DNA from: Sphingomonas ginsenosidimutans | GTDB lineage: Bacteria > Pseudomonadota > Alphaproteobacteria > Sphingomonadales > Sphingomonadaceae | Assembly: GCF_002374835.1 (NCBI RefSeq) | Contig: NZ_NWVD01000001.1 | Span: 930,001 to 994,000, forward strand | Length of the DNA: 64,000 bases | Direction of reading: 5' to 3' | Shown: positions 51,116 through 62,507 of the stretch, one piece after another | Layout: every line of letters begins with the position of its first letter | Position numbering within the stretch: position 1 is the stretch's first letter | Translations under genes and position numbers: made by a program | The notes under the pieces: model-generated | Databases searched by the model: none | What the model saw: the letters and a program-made list of their open reading frames with translations, nothing else | What the model was told of the DNA's origin: nothing

Positions 51116-53109
51116 TGCCCAAGGTCAAAGTCGACGGTATCGAGGTCGAGGTGCCCGCGGGCGCCACCGTGCTTCAGGCGTGCGAGGCCGCTGGGAAGGA
51201 AATCCCGCGCTTCTGCTATCACGAGCGGCTGTCGATCGCCGGCAATTGCCGCATGTGCCTGGTGGAGGTGAAGCCCGGGCCGCCCAAGCCGCAGGCGTCG
51301 TGCGCGCTGCCGGCGGCGGAGAACCAGGAGATCTTCACCAACACGCCGATGGTGAAGCATGCCCGCGAGGGCATCATGGAATTCCTGCTCATCAACCATC
51401 CGCTCGACTGCCCGATCTGCGACCAGGGCGGCGAATGCGACCTGCAGGACCAGTCGGTCGCCTATGGCCGTGGCCATTCGCGCTTCGCCGAGAACAAGCG
51501 CGCGGTGACCGAGAAGTACATGGGGCCGATCGTCAAGACGGTCATGACCCGCTGCATCCAGTGCACGCGCTGCATCCGCTTCGCGGAGGAAGTGGCGGGC
51601 GTGGAGGAGATCGGCGCGATCTATCGCGGCGAGAACATGCAGATCACCTCCTATCTGGAGGAAGCGGTCACGTCCGAACTGTCGGGCAATGTCGTCGACC
51701 TGTGCCCGGTCGGTGCGCTGACCAGTAAGCCCTATGCGTTCGAAGCGCGGCCGTGGGAGCTGAAGAAGACGCTGTCGATCGACGTCATGGACGCGGTGGG
51801 CACCAACATCCGCCTCGACAGCCGCGGGCGGCAGGTGTTGCGCTGCGTGCCGCGCGTCAACGACGACGTGAACGAGGAATGGGCCAGCGACAAGACCCGC
51901 CACGCGGTCGACGGACTCGTGCGTCGGCGGCTCGACCGGCCCTATGTGCGCCGCAACGGCAAGCTGGTGCCGACGACCTGGGACGAGGCGTTCGCGGCGA
52001 TCGCGGCGGTCGATCACGCCGGCAGCATCGCGGCGGTCGCGGGCGACCTCGTCGATTGCGAGACGATGTTCGCGGCGAAGGCGCTGCTGAAGGAATTCGG
52101 CTCGACGCTGCTCGAAGGGCGGCAGACCGGCATGGACTATGACACGTCCAGCCTGGCGGCGGTGAACTTCAACACCACGATCGCGGGCACCGAGCGCGCC
52201 GACGCGATCCTGCTGGTGGGCACCAACCTGCGCTGGGAAGCGCCGCTGGTGAACACGCGCATCCGCAAGGCGATCAAGAAGGGCGCGAAGGTGTTCGCCG
52301 TCGGGCCGGAGACGGACCTGACCTACAAGGTCGAGTGGCTGGGCGCCGACCTGTCGGTGCTGGGCGCGCTGCCGGACGCGGTGACCGAGGCGTTCGGCAA
52401 GGCCGAGCGGCCGATGGTGATCGTCGGCGGCGGCGCGCTGAAGGGCGCGCATGGCGCGGCGCTGGCGCTGGTCGATACGCTGGGCCTCGTCAAGGAGGAC
52501 TGGAACGGCTTCAACATCGTCCACATGGCTGCCAGCCGGATGGGCGGGCTGATGCTCGGCTATGCGCAGAAGTCGGGGATTTCCGCGCTGTATGACGCGA
52601 AGCTGACGTTCTTCCTGGGCGCGGACGAGTGCGATTTCGGCGCGTTCGGCGGGTTCAAGGTCTATGTCGGCCATCACGGCGACAAGGGCGCGCACCATGC
52701 CGACGTGATCCTGCCCGGCGCCAGCTATGCCGAGAAGTCGGGTACCTGGGTCAATCTGGAAGGGCGCGTCCAGCGCGGCGAGCGCGCGGTGTTCCCGCCG
52801 GGCGACGCGCGCGAGGACTGGACGATCTTCCGCGCGCTGTCGGAGCGGATGGGCAAGACGCTGGCGTTCGACACGCTGGGCGAATTGCGCGCGGCGATGG
52901 CGCTGGACTGCGCCGACCTGGCCGAACCGGGCCTCGTCACCTTCCCGTGGAGCGTGCCGTCGCTGTCGACCACCGCCGAGGGCGTGATGCAGGGCTATCC
53001 GATCAAGGACTTCTACCTCACAAACGCGATCTGCCGCGCGTCGCCGACGATGCAGCGGTGTTCGGCGGAACTGATCCATGGTGAGACGTTCGCGGAGGCA
53101 GCGGAGTGA
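51115..53109 (+). CDS. nuoG: NADH-quinone oxidoreductase subunit G
   Basis: A 664-residue subunit with several Fe-S clusters. The N-terminal 2Fe-2S domain has [20 protein letters not shown] (Cys34, Cys45, Cys48), then [19 protein letters not shown] (with the His-Cys3 cluster region), [10 protein letters not shown] and [10 protein letters not shown]. The molybdopterin-oxidoreductase-like domain extends to the end. The size is that of the alphaproteobacterial form, shorter than E. coli NuoG. The stop overlaps nuoH (GTGA). Confidence 0.97.
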
Positions 53110-54152
53110 CCGCGTTCTTCAATACCACCGTCGGGCTGCCCTATGGCTTCGCCTGGTTCCTGGCGACGATCATCGGCATCCTGCTGATCGCGCTGCCGCT
53201 GATGCTGGCGGTCGCGATGATCATCTATGCCGATCGCAAGATCTGGGCGGCGATGGCGCTGCGCCGCGGGCCGAACGTGGTCGGCCCGTTCGGGCTGCTC
53301 CAGTCGTTCGCGGACGGGCTGAAGGTGTTCCTTCAGGAAACGATCGTCCCGGCCGCGTCGAACAAGGCGCTGTTTCTGCTGGCGCCGATCATCACCTTCA
53401 CGGTCGCGCTGATCGTGTGGGCGGTGGTGCCGTTCCAGGTCGGCGTCGTGCTGGCCGACATCAACGTCGGGCTGCTGTACGTCCTCGCGGCCTCGTCGCT
53501 GGGGGTGTACGGCATCATCCTGGCGGGCTGGGCGTCGAACTCCAAATATCCGTTCTTCTCGGCGATCCGCGCGGCGGCGCAGATGGTCAGCTATGAGGTC
53601 GCGATCGGCTTCGTCATCATCTCGGTGGTGATGTGGGCGGGATCGTTCAACCTGACCGCGATCGTCGAGGCGCAGAAGGGGCTGTACGGCTTCGTCAACG
53701 GCTTCGGCTTCAACCCGCTGCTGTTCCCGATGGCGGTGGTGTTCCTGATCTCCGCGCTGGCGGAGACGCAGCGCGCGCCGTTCGACCTGACCGAGGCGGA
53801 GAGCGAACTGGTCGCGGGGTACCAGACCGAATATTCGTCGATGGCGTTCGCGCTCTACTGGCTGGGCGAATATGCCAACGTGCTGCTGATGTGCGCCCTG
53901 AACGCGACGTTGTTCTGGGGCGGATACCTGCCGCCGTTCGACTGGGCGCCGCTGTACGTCGTGCCGGGGATCATCTGGCTGTTCGCGAAGATTCTGTTCT
54001 TCTTCTTCGTGTTCTCGTGGATCAAGGCGACGGTGCCGCGCTACCGCTACGACCAGCTGATGCGGCTGGGGTGGAAGGTGTTCCTGCCGCTGTCGCTGTT
54101 CTGGGTGTTCCTGGTGTCCGGCGTCCTCATGTTGATGCGCGTGGGAGTGTAA
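53106..54152 (+). CDS. nuoH: NADH-quinone oxidoreductase subunit H
   Basis: A 348-residue membrane subunit with eight helices, forming the quinone channel. [35 protein letters not shown] near residues 40-75 is the signature, then [27 protein letters not shown] near 217-243 contains the charged quinone-site loop. GTG start by GTGA overlap. Confidence 0.97.
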   Translation: MTAFFNTTVGLPYGFAWFLATIIGILLIALPLMLAVAMIIYADRKIWAAMALRRGPNVVGPFGLLQSFADGLKVFLQETIVPAASNKALFLLAPIITFTVALIVWAVVPFQVGVVLADINVGLLYVLAASSLGVYGIILAGWASNSKYPFFSAIRAAAQMVSYEVAIGFVIISVVMWAGSFNLTAIVEAQKGLYGFVNGFGFNPLLFPMAVVFLISALAETQRAPFDLTEAESELVAGYQTEYSSMAFALYWLGEYANVLLMCALNATLFWGGYLPPFDWAPLYVVPGIIWLFAKILFFFFVFSWIKATVPRYRYDQLMRLGWKVFLPLSLFWVFLVSGVLMLMRVGV

Positions 54153-54153
54153 G

Positions 54154-54639
54154 ATGGGTATCGCGCAGACGATCAAGGCGTTCACGCTCTGGGAGTTCGT
54201 GAAGGCGCATGCGCTGACGCTGAAGTATTTCTTCAAGCCGAAGGCGACGATTAACTATCCGTTCGAGAAGAACCCGCTGTCCCCGCGTTTCCGCGGCGAA
54301 CATGCGCTGCGCCGCTATCCGAACGGCGAGGAACGCTGCATCGCGTGCAAGCTGTGCGAGGCGGTGTGCCCGGCGCAGGCGATCACGATCGAGGCCGAGC
54401 CGCGCGACGACGGCAGCCGCCGCACGACGCGCTACGACATCGACATGACCAAGTGCATCTATTGCGGCCTGTGCCAGGAAGCGTGTCCGGTCGATGCGAT
54501 CGTCGAGGGGCCGAACCTGGATTTCGCGACCGAGACGCGTGAGGAGCTGATCTACGACAAGGCCAAGCTGCTCGACAACGGCGACCGCTGGGAAAGCGCG
54601 ATCGCGGCGAACCTTGCCGCCGACGCGCCGTACCGGTAG
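54154..54639 (+). CDS. nuoI: NADH-quinone oxidoreductase subunit I
   Basis: A 161-residue subunit with two 4Fe-4S clusters, N6a and N6b. [16 protein letters not shown] and [16 protein letters not shown] supply the eight cysteines. The N-terminal helix [20 protein letters not shown] anchors it. One base separates it from nuoH. A gap with two palindromes separates it from nuoJ. Confidence 0.97.
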   Translation: MGIAQTIKAFTLWEFVKAHALTLKYFFKPKATINYPFEKNPLSPRFRGEHALRRYPNGEERCIACKLCEAVCPAQAITIEAEPRDDGSRRTTRYDIDMTKCIYCGLCQEACPVDAIVEGPNLDFATETREELIYDKAKLLDNGDRWESAIAANLAADAPYR

Positions 54640-54683
54640 GCGCTCGCGTGGGTTCGGGGGCCGACATGATTCTCTCAACTGTC

Positions 54684-54757
54684 GCCGCAGCGAAAGCTGC
54701 GGCCTCGTGCCGCAGGGGCGCATCCTTTTCGCCAAAGACCCCAGCCTGCGCTGGGGT
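54684..54757. repeat. pair of REP-like palindromes between nuoI and nuoJ
   Basis: GCCGCAGC/GCTGCGGC around GAAA (54684-54703), and ACCCCAGC/GCTGGGGT around CTGC (54738-54757), lie in the only sizeable gap (133 bases) of the operon. The second core is identical to 18463-18482. Confidence 0.8.
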
Positions 54758-54772
54758 GACGGAGCTGGTTCG

Positions 54773-55384
54773 GTGATCCAGGCCATCGCCTTCTATCTGT
54801 TCGCCGCCGTGGTGCTGATTTCCGGTGCGATGACGATTTCGTCGCGCAACCCGGTGCATTCGGTGCTGTGGCTGATCCTGGCGTTCTTCAACGCCGCCGG
54901 CCTGATGGTGCTGGTCGGCGCCGAGTTCATCGCGATGCTGCTGGTGATCGTCTATGTCGGCGCGGTCGCGGTGCTGTTCCTGTTCGTCGTGATGATGCTG
55001 GACATCGACTTCGCCGAGCTGCGCGCCGGATTCGTCCGCTATTTCGGGATCGGGCTGGTGCTGGCGGTGGCGCTGGTGTGCGAGATCCTGATCGGCGTGT
55101 TCGCGTGGAGCGCCGGCGGGATCGACCTGGCGCGCCGCGCCGCGCCCAGCGAGGCGACGGTGCCGAATATCGTCCAGATCGGCAACCTCTTGTACTCGCG
55201 CTACCTGTTCGTGTTCGAGGGTGCCGGTCTGGTGCTGCTGGTCGCGATGATCGGCGCGATCGTGCTGACGCATCGCGAACGGTCGGGCGCGCGCTACCAG
55301 AATATCGCGCGGCAGATCGCGCGGCGTCCGCAGGATGCGACACGCAACATGAAGCCCGACGTGGGCCAGGGGGTACAGCTGTGA
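54773..55384 (+). CDS. nuoJ: NADH-quinone oxidoreductase subunit J
   Basis: A 203-residue membrane subunit with five helices. [26 protein letters not shown] and [29 protein letters not shown] (helix TM3 with the pi-bulge region) are the signatures. The GTG at 54773 follows GGAG; the frame upstream overlaps the palindromes and is not coding. The stop overlaps nuoK by GTGA. Confidence 0.95.
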   Translation: MIQAIAFYLFAAVVLISGAMTISSRNPVHSVLWLILAFFNAAGLMVLVGAEFIAMLLVIVYVGAVAVLFLFVVMMLDIDFAELRAGFVRYFGIGLVLAVALVCEILIGVFAWSAGGIDLARRAAPSEATVPNIVQIGNLLYSRYLFVFEGAGLVLLVAMIGAIVLTHRERSGARYQNIARQIARRPQDATRNMKPDVGQGVQL

Positions 55385-55695
55385 CGGGTGGCGTCGGCCT
55401 GATCCATTACCTCGTCGTGGCGGCATTGCTGTTCACGATGGGCGTGCTGGGCATCTTCCTCAACCGCAAGAACATCATCGTCATCCTGATGGCGATCGAG
55501 CTGATCCTGCTGGCGGTGAACATCAACCTCGTCGCCTTTTCCGCCGCGTTGCAGGACCTCGTGGGGCAGGTGTTCGCGATGTTCGTGCTGACCGTGGCCG
55601 CGGGCGAATCCGCGATCGGCCTGGCCATCATCGTCATCTTCTTCCGCGGCCGCGGCTCGATCTCGGTCGACGATCCCAGCCGGATGAAGGGGTAA
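55381..55695 (+). CDS. nuoK: NADH-quinone oxidoreductase subunit K
   Basis: A 104-residue, three-helix proton-channel subunit: [35 protein letters not shown] and [15 protein letters not shown] with the two buried glutamates (MAIELIL and AGESAIGLA). The GTG overlaps the nuoJ stop. Seven bases separate it from nuoL. Confidence 0.96.
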   Translation: MTGGVGLIHYLVVAALLFTMGVLGIFLNRKNIIVILMAIELILLAVNINLVAFSAALQDLVGQVFAMFVLTVAAGESAIGLAIIVIFFRGRGSISVDDPSRMKG

Positions 55696-55702
55696 GATTT
55701 CC

Positions 55703-57850
55703 GTGACCTCGATCCTCTTCATCGTCTTCCTGCCGCTGGTCGCGGCGATCGTCGCCGGCTTCGCCAACAAGTCGTTCGGCGCGACGCTGCCCAAGGTGGT
55801 GACGACCGGCGCGCTGTTCGTATCGTGCGCGCTGTCGTGGCCGGTGTTCATCGGCTTCCTGTCGGGCAGCAGCGAAGCGACCGTGACGCCGGTGCTGCAC
55901 TTCATGACCTCCGGCACGTTCGACGTGTCCTGGGCGCTGCGCGTCGACGCGCTGACCGCGGTCATGCTGGTGGTCATCACCAGCGTCTCGGCGCTCGTTC
56001 ACCTCTACAGCTGGGGCTATATGAGCGAGGAGCCGGACCAGCCGCGCTTCTTCGCCTATCTGTCGCTGTTCACCTTCGCGATGCTGATGCTGGTGACCGC
56101 GGACAATCTGATCCAGATGTTCTTCGGCTGGGAAGGCGTGGGCCTGGCCAGCTACCTGCTGATCGGTTTCTGGTTCAGGAAGCCGAGCGCCAATGCCGCG
56201 GCGATCAAGGCGTTCGTCGTCAACCGCGTCGGCGACCTGGGCTTCATGCTCGGCATCTTCGGCACTTATCTGGTGTTCGACACCGTCTCGATCCCTGCCG
56301 TCCTGGCCGCCGCGCCGACGATGGCCGGATCGACGATCGGTTTCCTGTGGTTCCGCGCGGATACGATGACCGTCATCTGCCTGCTGCTGTTCGTCGGGGC
56401 GATGGGCAAGTCGGCGCAGCTGGGGCTGCACACCTGGTTGCCCGACGCGATGGAGGGGCCGACCCCGGTGTCGGCGCTGATCCATGCCGCGACGATGGTC
56501 ACCGCGGGCGTGTTCATGGTGTGTCGCCTGTCGCCGATGTTCGAGATGTCGCCGACCGCGATGGGGTTCATCACCTTCATCGGCGCCGCGACCTGCCTGT
56601 TCGCCGCGACCGTCGGCACGACGCAGACCGACATCAAGCGCGTGATCGCCTATTCGACTTGTTCGCAGCTGGGCTATATGTTCTTCGCTGCGGGCGTCGG
56701 CGCCTATGGCGCGGCGATGTTCCACCTGTTCACGCATGCCTTCTTCAAGGCGCTGCTGTTCCTGGGTGCCGGCTCCGTCATCCATGCGATGCACCACGAA
56801 CAGGACATGCGCTATTACGGCGGGCTGCGGAAGGCGATCCCGGTCACCTTCTGGGCGATGCTGCTCGGCACGCTGGCGATCACCGGAGTCGGCATCTACG
56901 GCATCGGCGGGTTCGCGGGCTATCATTCGAAGGACGCGATCATCGAGGTGGCCTGGGCGGGCGGCGCGCCGGTGGCGTCGATGGTCGGCGTGTTCGCGGC
57001 GCTGCTGACCAGCTTCTACTCGTGGCGGCTGATGTTCCTGACCTTCTGGGGTGAACCGCGCTGGGCGGCGTCGGAGCATATCCAGCATGCGATCCACGAC
57101 GCGCATGGCCATGGCCACGACGACCACGCGCACGCGCATGACGACCATGCCCATGCGCCTGACGGGCACGCGAACGGCCATGACGACCATGCCGCCGAGG
57201 CGCATCACGGCGTCGCGGCGCAGGAAGATGCCGGCCATGCGCCGCACGTCGACGCGCGCGGTTTCAACGAGATGCCGAAGGGTACCGGCGGCTATCACCC
57301 GCACGAAAGCCCGCTGGTGATGCTGATCCCGCTGATCCTGCTGTCGGTCGGCGCGGTCGCGGCCGGGTTCGTGTTCCACGGCTTCTTCATCGACCCGGAA
57401 ACCGCGGGCGGCTTCTGGAAGGGCGCCTTGTTCTTCAACGAGCATCTGATGCACGAGATGCACGAGGTGCCGCTGTTCGTGAAACTGTCGGCGACGGTGG
57501 TGATGCTGACCGGGCTGCTGATCGCCTGGGCCGCGTACATCCGCTCGCCGTCGTTCCCGGCGAAGTTCGCGGACACGTTCCAGCCGATCTACCAGTTCCT
57601 GCTGCGCAAATGGTATTTCGACGAGCTGTACAATTTCCTGTTCGTCCGCCCCGCCTTCGCGATCGGCCGCGTGCTGTGGCACCGCGGGGACGAAGGGACG
57701 ATCGACCGCTTCGGGCCGAACGGATCGGCCTGGGTGGTGCAACTGGGCAGCCGGGTCGCCGGCCGCCTGCAAACCGGATATGTCTATACCTATGCCTTCG
57801 TCATGCTGATCGGGCTTACCGCCGCGATCACCTGGGCGATCGCGGGCTGA
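55703..57850 (+). CDS. nuoL: NADH-quinone oxidoreductase subunit L with His-rich insertion
   Basis: A 715-residue antiporter-like subunit that ends in the long lateral helix. Proton-channel segments include [55 protein letters not shown] and [19 protein letters not shown]. Residues about 458-517 form a His/Asp/Ala-rich stretch ([20 protein letters not shown] onward, about 20 histidines) in a loop between C-terminal helices. The GTG start follows GGTAAG. Confidence 0.96.
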   Translation: MTSILFIVFLPLVAAIVAGFANKSFGATLPKVVTTGALFVSCALSWPVFIGFLSGSSEATVTPVLHFMTSGTFDVSWALRVDALTAVMLVVITSVSALVHLYSWGYMSEEPDQPRFFAYLSLFTFAMLMLVTADNLIQMFFGWEGVGLASYLLIGFWFRKPSANAAAIKAFVVNRVGDLGFMLGIFGTYLVFDTVSIPAVLAAAPTMAGSTIGFLWFRADTMTVICLLLFVGAMGKSAQLGLHTWLPDAMEGPTPVSALIHAATMVTAGVFMVCRLSPMFEMSPTAMGFITFIGAATCLFAATVGTTQTDIKRVIAYSTCSQLGYMFFAAGVGAYGAAMFHLFTHAFFKALLFLGAGSVIHAMHHEQDMRYYGGLRKAIPVTFWAMLLGTLAITGVGIYGIGGFAGYHSKDAIIEVAWAGGAPVASMVGVFAALLTSFYSWRLMFLTFWGEPRWAASEHIQHAIHDAHGHGHDDHAHAHDDHAHAPDGHANGHDDHAAEAHHGVAAQEDAGHAPHVDARGFNEMPKGTGGYHPHESPLVMLIPLILLSVGAVAAGFVFHGFFIDPETAGGFWKGALFFNEHLMHEMHEVPLFVKLSATVVMLTGLLIAWAAYIRSPSFPAKFADTFQPIYQFLLRKWYFDELYNFLFVRPAFAIGRVLWHRGDEGTIDRFGPNGSAWVVQLGSRVAGRLQTGYVYTYAFVMLIGLTAAITWAIAG

Positions 57851-57863
57851 GGGGGTCAGTAAC

Positions 57864-59417
57864 GTGTCGTTCCCGATCCTGTCGCTGATGCTCGCGATCC
57901 CGGCCGTCGCCGCGATCGCCTGCCTCTTCCTTTCGGCTTCCGCCGCGCGCTGGACCGCGCTGGCGGCGACGCTGGTCGACCTTGCGCTGGGCGTGGTGCT
58001 GTGGACGTCGTTCGACGTCGGCGGCGCGCAGTGGCAGTTCGTCGAATATGCGCCGGTGTTCGGGCGCTTCGCCTGGGCGCTGGGCATCGACGGCTACGCC
58101 CTGCTGCTGATCGCGCTGTCGGTGTTCCTGATGCCGATCTGCATCGGCGCGAGCTGGCAGGCGATCGAGAAGCGCGTGCCGGAATATATGGCGGCGTTCC
58201 TGCTGACCGAGGTGCTGATGATCGGCACCTTCGCGGCGCAAGACCTGTTCCTGTTCTACATCTTCTTCGAAGCCGGCCTGATCCCGATGTTCCTGATCAT
58301 CGGCATCTGGGGCGGGGTGAACCGCATCTATGCGTCGTACAAGTTCTTCCTGTACACGCTGCTGGGTTCGCTGCTGATGTTCATCGCGATGCTGTACATG
58401 AGCATCACCGCGGGGACGACGAGCATCCCGGTGCTGCTCAACTACGACTTCCCGCCGCAAGTGCAGACGTGGCTGTGGCTGGCCTTCTTCGCCTCGTTCG
58501 CGGTGAAGATGCCGATGTGGCCGGTCCACACCTGGCTGCCCGACGCGCACGTGCAGGCGCCGACCGCGGGGTCGGTGATCCTGGCGGGCGTGCTGCTGAA
58601 GCTGGGCGGCTACGGCTTCCTGCGGTTCAGCCTGCCGATGTTCCCGGAAGCGTCGGCGAGCCTGGTCTGGCTGGTGTTCGGGCTGAGCGCGGTGGCGGTG
58701 ATCTACACCAGCCTCGTCGCGCTGGTGCAGTCGGACATGAAGAAGCTGATCGCCTATTCCTCGGTCGCGCACATGGCGATCGTGACGATCGGGCTGTTCG
58801 CGTTCAACGCGCAGGGGATCGAGGGCGCTATGATGGTGATGCTGGGCCACGGCCTGGTATCGGGCGCGCTGTTCCTGTGCGTCGGCGTCATCTACGACCG
58901 GCTGCACACGCGCGAGATCAGCCGCTACGGTGGGCTGGCGATCAACATGCCGCGCTATGCGATCCTGTTCCTGCTGTTCACGATGGCGTCGATCGGGCTG
59001 CCGGGCACCAGCAACTTCGTCGGCGAATTGCTGAGCCTGATGGGCACGTACAAGGTGTCGACCACGATCGCGCTGCTGTGCACGACCGGCATCATCCTGG
59101 GCGCGGCGTACATGCTGTATCTGTACCGCCGCGTGGTGTGGGGCGAGATCACCTCCGAGGAAGTGCGCGCGATGCCCGACCTGTCGGGGCGCGAGCTGTG
59201 GCTGCTGGTGCCGATCGCGGCGGCGGTGCTGTGGATGGGCGTCTATCCCGAAAGCTTCCTGGCGCCGATGCGCAAGGATACGCAGATCCTGCTGGCGCGG
59301 ATCGAGCGTGCGACGCCCGCGGGGGATTCGCGCCCGACCAAGGGCACCGGGATCGTTCCCGTCGCCCACGCCGAAACGCCCGCCACGGGCCATGAAGCGC
59401 CGGGGAGTGCGCACTGA
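57864..59417 (+). CDS. nuoM: NADH-quinone oxidoreductase subunit M
   Basis: A 517-residue antiporter-like subunit. [38 protein letters not shown] holds the buried Glu, and [44 protein letters not shown] holds the key lysine and His. About fourteen helices are visible. The C-terminus is Ala/His/Pro-rich. The start is a GTG. It overlaps nuoN by TGATG. Confidence 0.97.
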   Translation: MSFPILSLMLAIPAVAAIACLFLSASAARWTALAATLVDLALGVVLWTSFDVGGAQWQFVEYAPVFGRFAWALGIDGYALLLIALSVFLMPICIGASWQAIEKRVPEYMAAFLLTEVLMIGTFAAQDLFLFYIFFEAGLIPMFLIIGIWGGVNRIYASYKFFLYTLLGSLLMFIAMLYMSITAGTTSIPVLLNYDFPPQVQTWLWLAFFASFAVKMPMWPVHTWLPDAHVQAPTAGSVILAGVLLKLGGYGFLRFSLPMFPEASASLVWLVFGLSAVAVIYTSLVALVQSDMKKLIAYSSVAHMAIVTIGLFAFNAQGIEGAMMVMLGHGLVSGALFLCVGVIYDRLHTREISRYGGLAINMPRYAILFLLFTMASIGLPGTSNFVGELLSLMGTYKVSTTIALLCTTGIILGAAYMLYLYRRVVWGEITSEEVRAMPDLSGRELWLLVPIAAAVLWMGVYPESFLAPMRKDTQILLARIERATPAGDSRPTKGTGIVPVAHAETPATGHEAPGSAH

Positions 59418-60877
59418 TGGATTACGCCGCCAATCTTGCGATGACCCTGCCGGAACTGGTGCTGGCGCTGGGGGCGATCGCGCTGATGCTGGTCGCCGCC
59501 TGGGGTGGCCCGGCCGCGACCCGCGCGGTGTCGTGGACGGCGGTGGTGGTACTGGCGGGCGCGTGCATCGCGCTGACCGGCCCCGCGTCGTCGGGCGGAT
59601 CGGCGTTCTACGGCATGTATCGCGCCGATGCGTTCGCCGCCTTCGCCAAGGTGCTGATCTATGCCGCCGCGGCGGTGTCGATCATCATGGCGCCCGATTT
59701 CTTCAAGCGGACTGCGGGCGACAACCTGCGCCCCGAATATCCGGTGCTGATCCTGCTGTCGGCATGCGGCATGGGGATCATGGTGTCCGCGTCCGACCTG
59801 CTGATGCTGTACGTCGGGCTGGAGCTGCAGAGCCTCGCCGCCTACGTGTTGGCCAGCTTCATGCGGCAGGACACGCGCTCGGCGGAGGCGGGCCTGAAGT
59901 ATTTCGTGCTCGGCGCGCTCGCCTCCGGCATCCTGCTGTACGGGATCAGCCTGGTCTATGGCTTCACCGGATCGACGCTGTTCGACGAGGTCGCGGGCGC
60001 CTATGCCGCCGCGCCGCTGACCGGCAACGGCAAGGCGATCGGGCTGCTGTTCGGGCTGGTGTTCGTGTTCGCGGGGCTGGCGTTCAAGATGTCGGCGGTG
60101 CCGTTCCACATGTGGACGCCCGACGTGTACGAAGGCGCGCCGACCCCAGTGACCGGCTTCTTCGCGTCCGCGCCCAAGGTCGCGGCGATGGCGCTGGGCG
60201 TGCGCGTCGCGGTGGAGGCGATGGGCCCGGCGCACGACCAGTGGCGGCAGATCGTGATCTTCGCCGCGCTCGCCTCGATCCTGCTCGGCGCGGTCGCCGC
60301 GATCGGGCAGCAGAACATCAAGCGGCTGCTCGCCTATTCGTCGATCAACAACGTCGGCTTCGCGCTGATCGGCCTTGCCGCGGGTACGCCGGAGGGCGTC
60401 GCGTCGGTGATGACGTATATGGCGATCTATATCGTCATGACGCTGGGCAGCTTCCTGGTGGTGTTGCAGATGCGCGACGAGGACGGTCAGCCGGTCGAGA
60501 CGATCGCGAGCCTGGCGGGGCTGTCGCGGTCGCGCCCCGGTCTGGCGGCGGCGCTGGCGATGTTCATGTTCTCGCTGGCCGGCATTCCGCCGCTGTTCGG
60601 CTTCTACGCCAAGTTCGCAGTCTTCTATGCCGCGGTCGAGGCGGGGCTGTTCCCGCTGGCGGTGGTCGGCATCGCGATGAGCGTGATCGGCGCTTATTAC
60701 TACCTGCGCATCGTCAAGACGATGTACTTCGACGAACCCGCGGCGCCCTATGGCCGCGGTGACGCGGTGGAGGGCGGCTTGATCGCGGTGGCGGCGGTCA
60801 TCATCTCGCCGCTCGGCTATCTGCTGATCCCGGCGCTGACCGCCTGGACGCTCGCCGCCGCGAACAGCCTGTTCTAA
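59417..60877 (+). CDS. nuoN: NADH-quinone oxidoreductase subunit N
   Basis: A 486-residue antiporter-like subunit closing the operon. YVGLELQSLAAYVLASFMRQD contains the channel Glu, GLAFKMSAVPFHMWTPDVYEGAPTPVTGFFASAPKVAAM the Lys and Pro signature, and LAYSSINNVGFALIGLAAG a later helix. The ATG overlaps the nuoM stop. It is followed after eight bases by birA. Confidence 0.97.
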   Translation: MDYAANLAMTLPELVLALGAIALMLVAAWGGPAATRAVSWTAVVVLAGACIALTGPASSGGSAFYGMYRADAFAAFAKVLIYAAAAVSIIMAPDFFKRTAGDNLRPEYPVLILLSACGMGIMVSASDLLMLYVGLELQSLAAYVLASFMRQDTRSAEAGLKYFVLGALASGILLYGISLVYGFTGSTLFDEVAGAYAAAPLTGNGKAIGLLFGLVFVFAGLAFKMSAVPFHMWTPDVYEGAPTPVTGFFASAPKVAAMALGVRVAVEAMGPAHDQWRQIVIFAALASILLGAVAAIGQQNIKRLLAYSSINNVGFALIGLAAGTPEGVASVMTYMAIYIVMTLGSFLVVLQMRDEDGQPVETIASLAGLSRSRPGLAAALAMFMFSLAGIPPLFGFYAKFAVFYAAVEAGLFPLAVVGIAMSVIGAYYYLRIVKTMYFDEPAAPYGRGDAVEGGLIAVAAVIISPLGYLLIPALTAWTLAAANSLF

Positions 60878-60885
60878 GCCGCTTC

Positions 60886-61605
60886 GTGCCCCGTATCGTC
60901 ACCGTCGCGCAGACGGGGTCGACCAACGCCGACCTGCTGGCGATCGCGCGCGACGGCGGCGGCGAAGAGGGGCTGTGGCTGCGCGCCGAACGCCAGACGC
61001 AGGGGCGTGGGCGGCAGGGGCGGGCGTGGCAGTCGCCCGTCGGCAATCTCTACGCCAGCACGCTGGTGCGCGTCGCGCCGGGCGATCCGCCGCCCCCCAC
61101 GCTCGCGCTGGTCGCGGCGGTGGCGGTGGAGGAGGCGGTCCGCGGCGCCGTGCCGGCGGAGCGGGCGCGGCGGCTGGCGCTGAAATGGCCCAACGATCTG
61201 CTGCTGGGGCAGGCGAAGTTGTCGGGAATCCTGCTGGAGCGCTCCGGCGACTGGGTGGTGATCGGCGTGGGCGTGAACGTGGCGCATCACCCCGACCTGC
61301 CCGATCGTGAGGCGACCAGTCTGGCGGCGCAGGGCTCGGCGACCGATGCGACCGTGCTGCTCGACCGGCTCGCGGAGCTGTTCGCGGCGTGGCTGGCGTG
61401 GTGGCGGCGCGACGGGCTGGCGCCGGTCGTCGCGCGCTGGAGCGAGCGCGCGCACCCGCCGGGCGCGCCGCTGGTCGCTCGCCTGCCCGATGGCGAGGCG
61501 GTGGAGGGCGCGTTCGACGGGCTGGACGCACAGGGCGCGCTGACACTGCGCTTGGCCGACGGCGAACGGCGTGTCATTCACGCTGGCGACGTGTTCCTGG
61601 TATAA
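60886..61605 (+). CDS. birA: biotin-[acetyl-CoA-carboxylase] ligase, catalytic domain only
   Basis: A 239-residue enzyme that attaches biotin to Acc[13 protein letters not shown] near residues 10-21 and RGRQGRAW at 41-48 form the biotinyl-AMP site; [20 protein letters not shown] near 102-121 is the conserved core and the C-terminus forms an SH3-like cap. There is no N-terminal helix-turn-helix, so it cannot act as the biotin repressor as in E. coli. The GTG start follows nuoN by eight bases. Confidence 0.94.
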   Translation: MPRIVTVAQTGSTNADLLAIARDGGGEEGLWLRAERQTQGRGRQGRAWQSPVGNLYASTLVRVAPGDPPPPTLALVAAVAVEEAVRGAVPAERARRLALKWPNDLLLGQAKLSGILLERSGDWVVIGVGVNVAHHPDLPDREATSLAAQGSATDATVLLDRLAELFAAWLAWWRRDGLAPVVARWSERAHPPGAPLVARLPDGEAVEGAFDGLDAQGALTLRLADGERRVIHAGDVFLV

Positions 61606-61622
61606 AGCGAAGGGGAGAGGCG

Positions 61623-62420
61623 ATGCTGCTCGCGGTCGATGCCGGCAACACCAATATCGTGTTCGCGCTGGTCGCCACCGGCGCCGGCGGGCGCGAGATC
61701 AAGGCGCGCTGGCGGATCGCCACCGATCCGCGCCGCACCGCCGACGAATATGCGGTGTGGCTGAGCCAGCTGCTGGCGCTGGAAGGGTTCAGCCGCGACG
61801 ATGTGGAGGCGGTGGTGATCTCCACCGTCGTTCCGCGGGCGCTCCACAACCTGCAGGTGCTGGCGTCCAAATATTTCCGCACCGACGCGCTGGTCGCGGG
61901 TCGCGCGCCGCTGGAATGGGGGCTGGCGCTGGATGTGGACGAGCCGCAGAACCTGGGCGCGGACCGCGCGGTCAACACGATCGCGGCGCATGCGCTGCAC
62001 CCCGGCGACCTGATCGTCATCGATTTCGGCACCGCCACCACCGTGGACCATTCGGACTATACCGGCGCGTACAAGGGCGGGATCATCGCGCCGGGCATCA
62101 ACCTGTCGCTCGACGCGCTGGTCAATGCGGCCGCCAAGCTGCCGCGCATCGCGATCGAGGCGCCGGTGGGACCGGTCAGCGTGATCGGGCGGAACACCGT
62201 CGACCAGATGAACATCGGCATCTACTGGGGCTATATCGCGATGATCGAGGGGCTGGTGGCGCGGATGAAGCAGGAGGTGGGGCGCCCGGTGAAGGTGGTC
62301 GCGACCGGCGGGCTGGCCACGTTGTTCGAACGCCACACCGACGTCTTCGATGCGATTGAACCCGACCTGACCATCCAAGGTCTGGCGATCATGTGGGAAC
62401 GGGTCCATATTGCCGCGTGA
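61623..62420 (+). CDS. coaX: type III pantothenate kinase
   Basis: A 265-residue CoaX that makes phosphopantothenate, the first step of CoA synthesis. DAGNTN at 6-11 is the phosphate loop, [12 protein letters not shown] near 119-130 binds substrate, and [11 protein letters not shown] near 137-147 is the second ASKHA motif; [11 protein letters not shown] and ATGGLATL follow. AAGGGGAGAGGCG precedes the ATG. It lies between birA and rnj. Confidence 0.96.
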   Translation: MLLAVDAGNTNIVFALVATGAGGREIKARWRIATDPRRTADEYAVWLSQLLALEGFSRDDVEAVVISTVVPRALHNLQVLASKYFRTDALVAGRAPLEWGLALDVDEPQNLGADRAVNTIAAHALHPGDLIVIDFGTATTVDHSDYTGAYKGGIIAPGINLSLDALVNAAAKLPRIAIEAPVGPVSVIGRNTVDQMNIGIYWGYIAMIEGLVARMKQEVGRPVKVVATGGLATLFERHTDVFDAIEPDLTIQGLAIMWERVHIAA

Positions 62421-62507
62421 ACTGTATTTTTTCCCGTCCCGTAGCGACGACATTGACGCCGCGGCCCCGCGCCGCCGCCTCGCCCGGACGATGACCGAAG
62501 GATTCGA

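Noticed and set aside
55634..58087. An 817-codon frame on the minus strand
   Set aside because: Antisense shadow of nuoL, with composition typical of a reversed membrane-protein gene.
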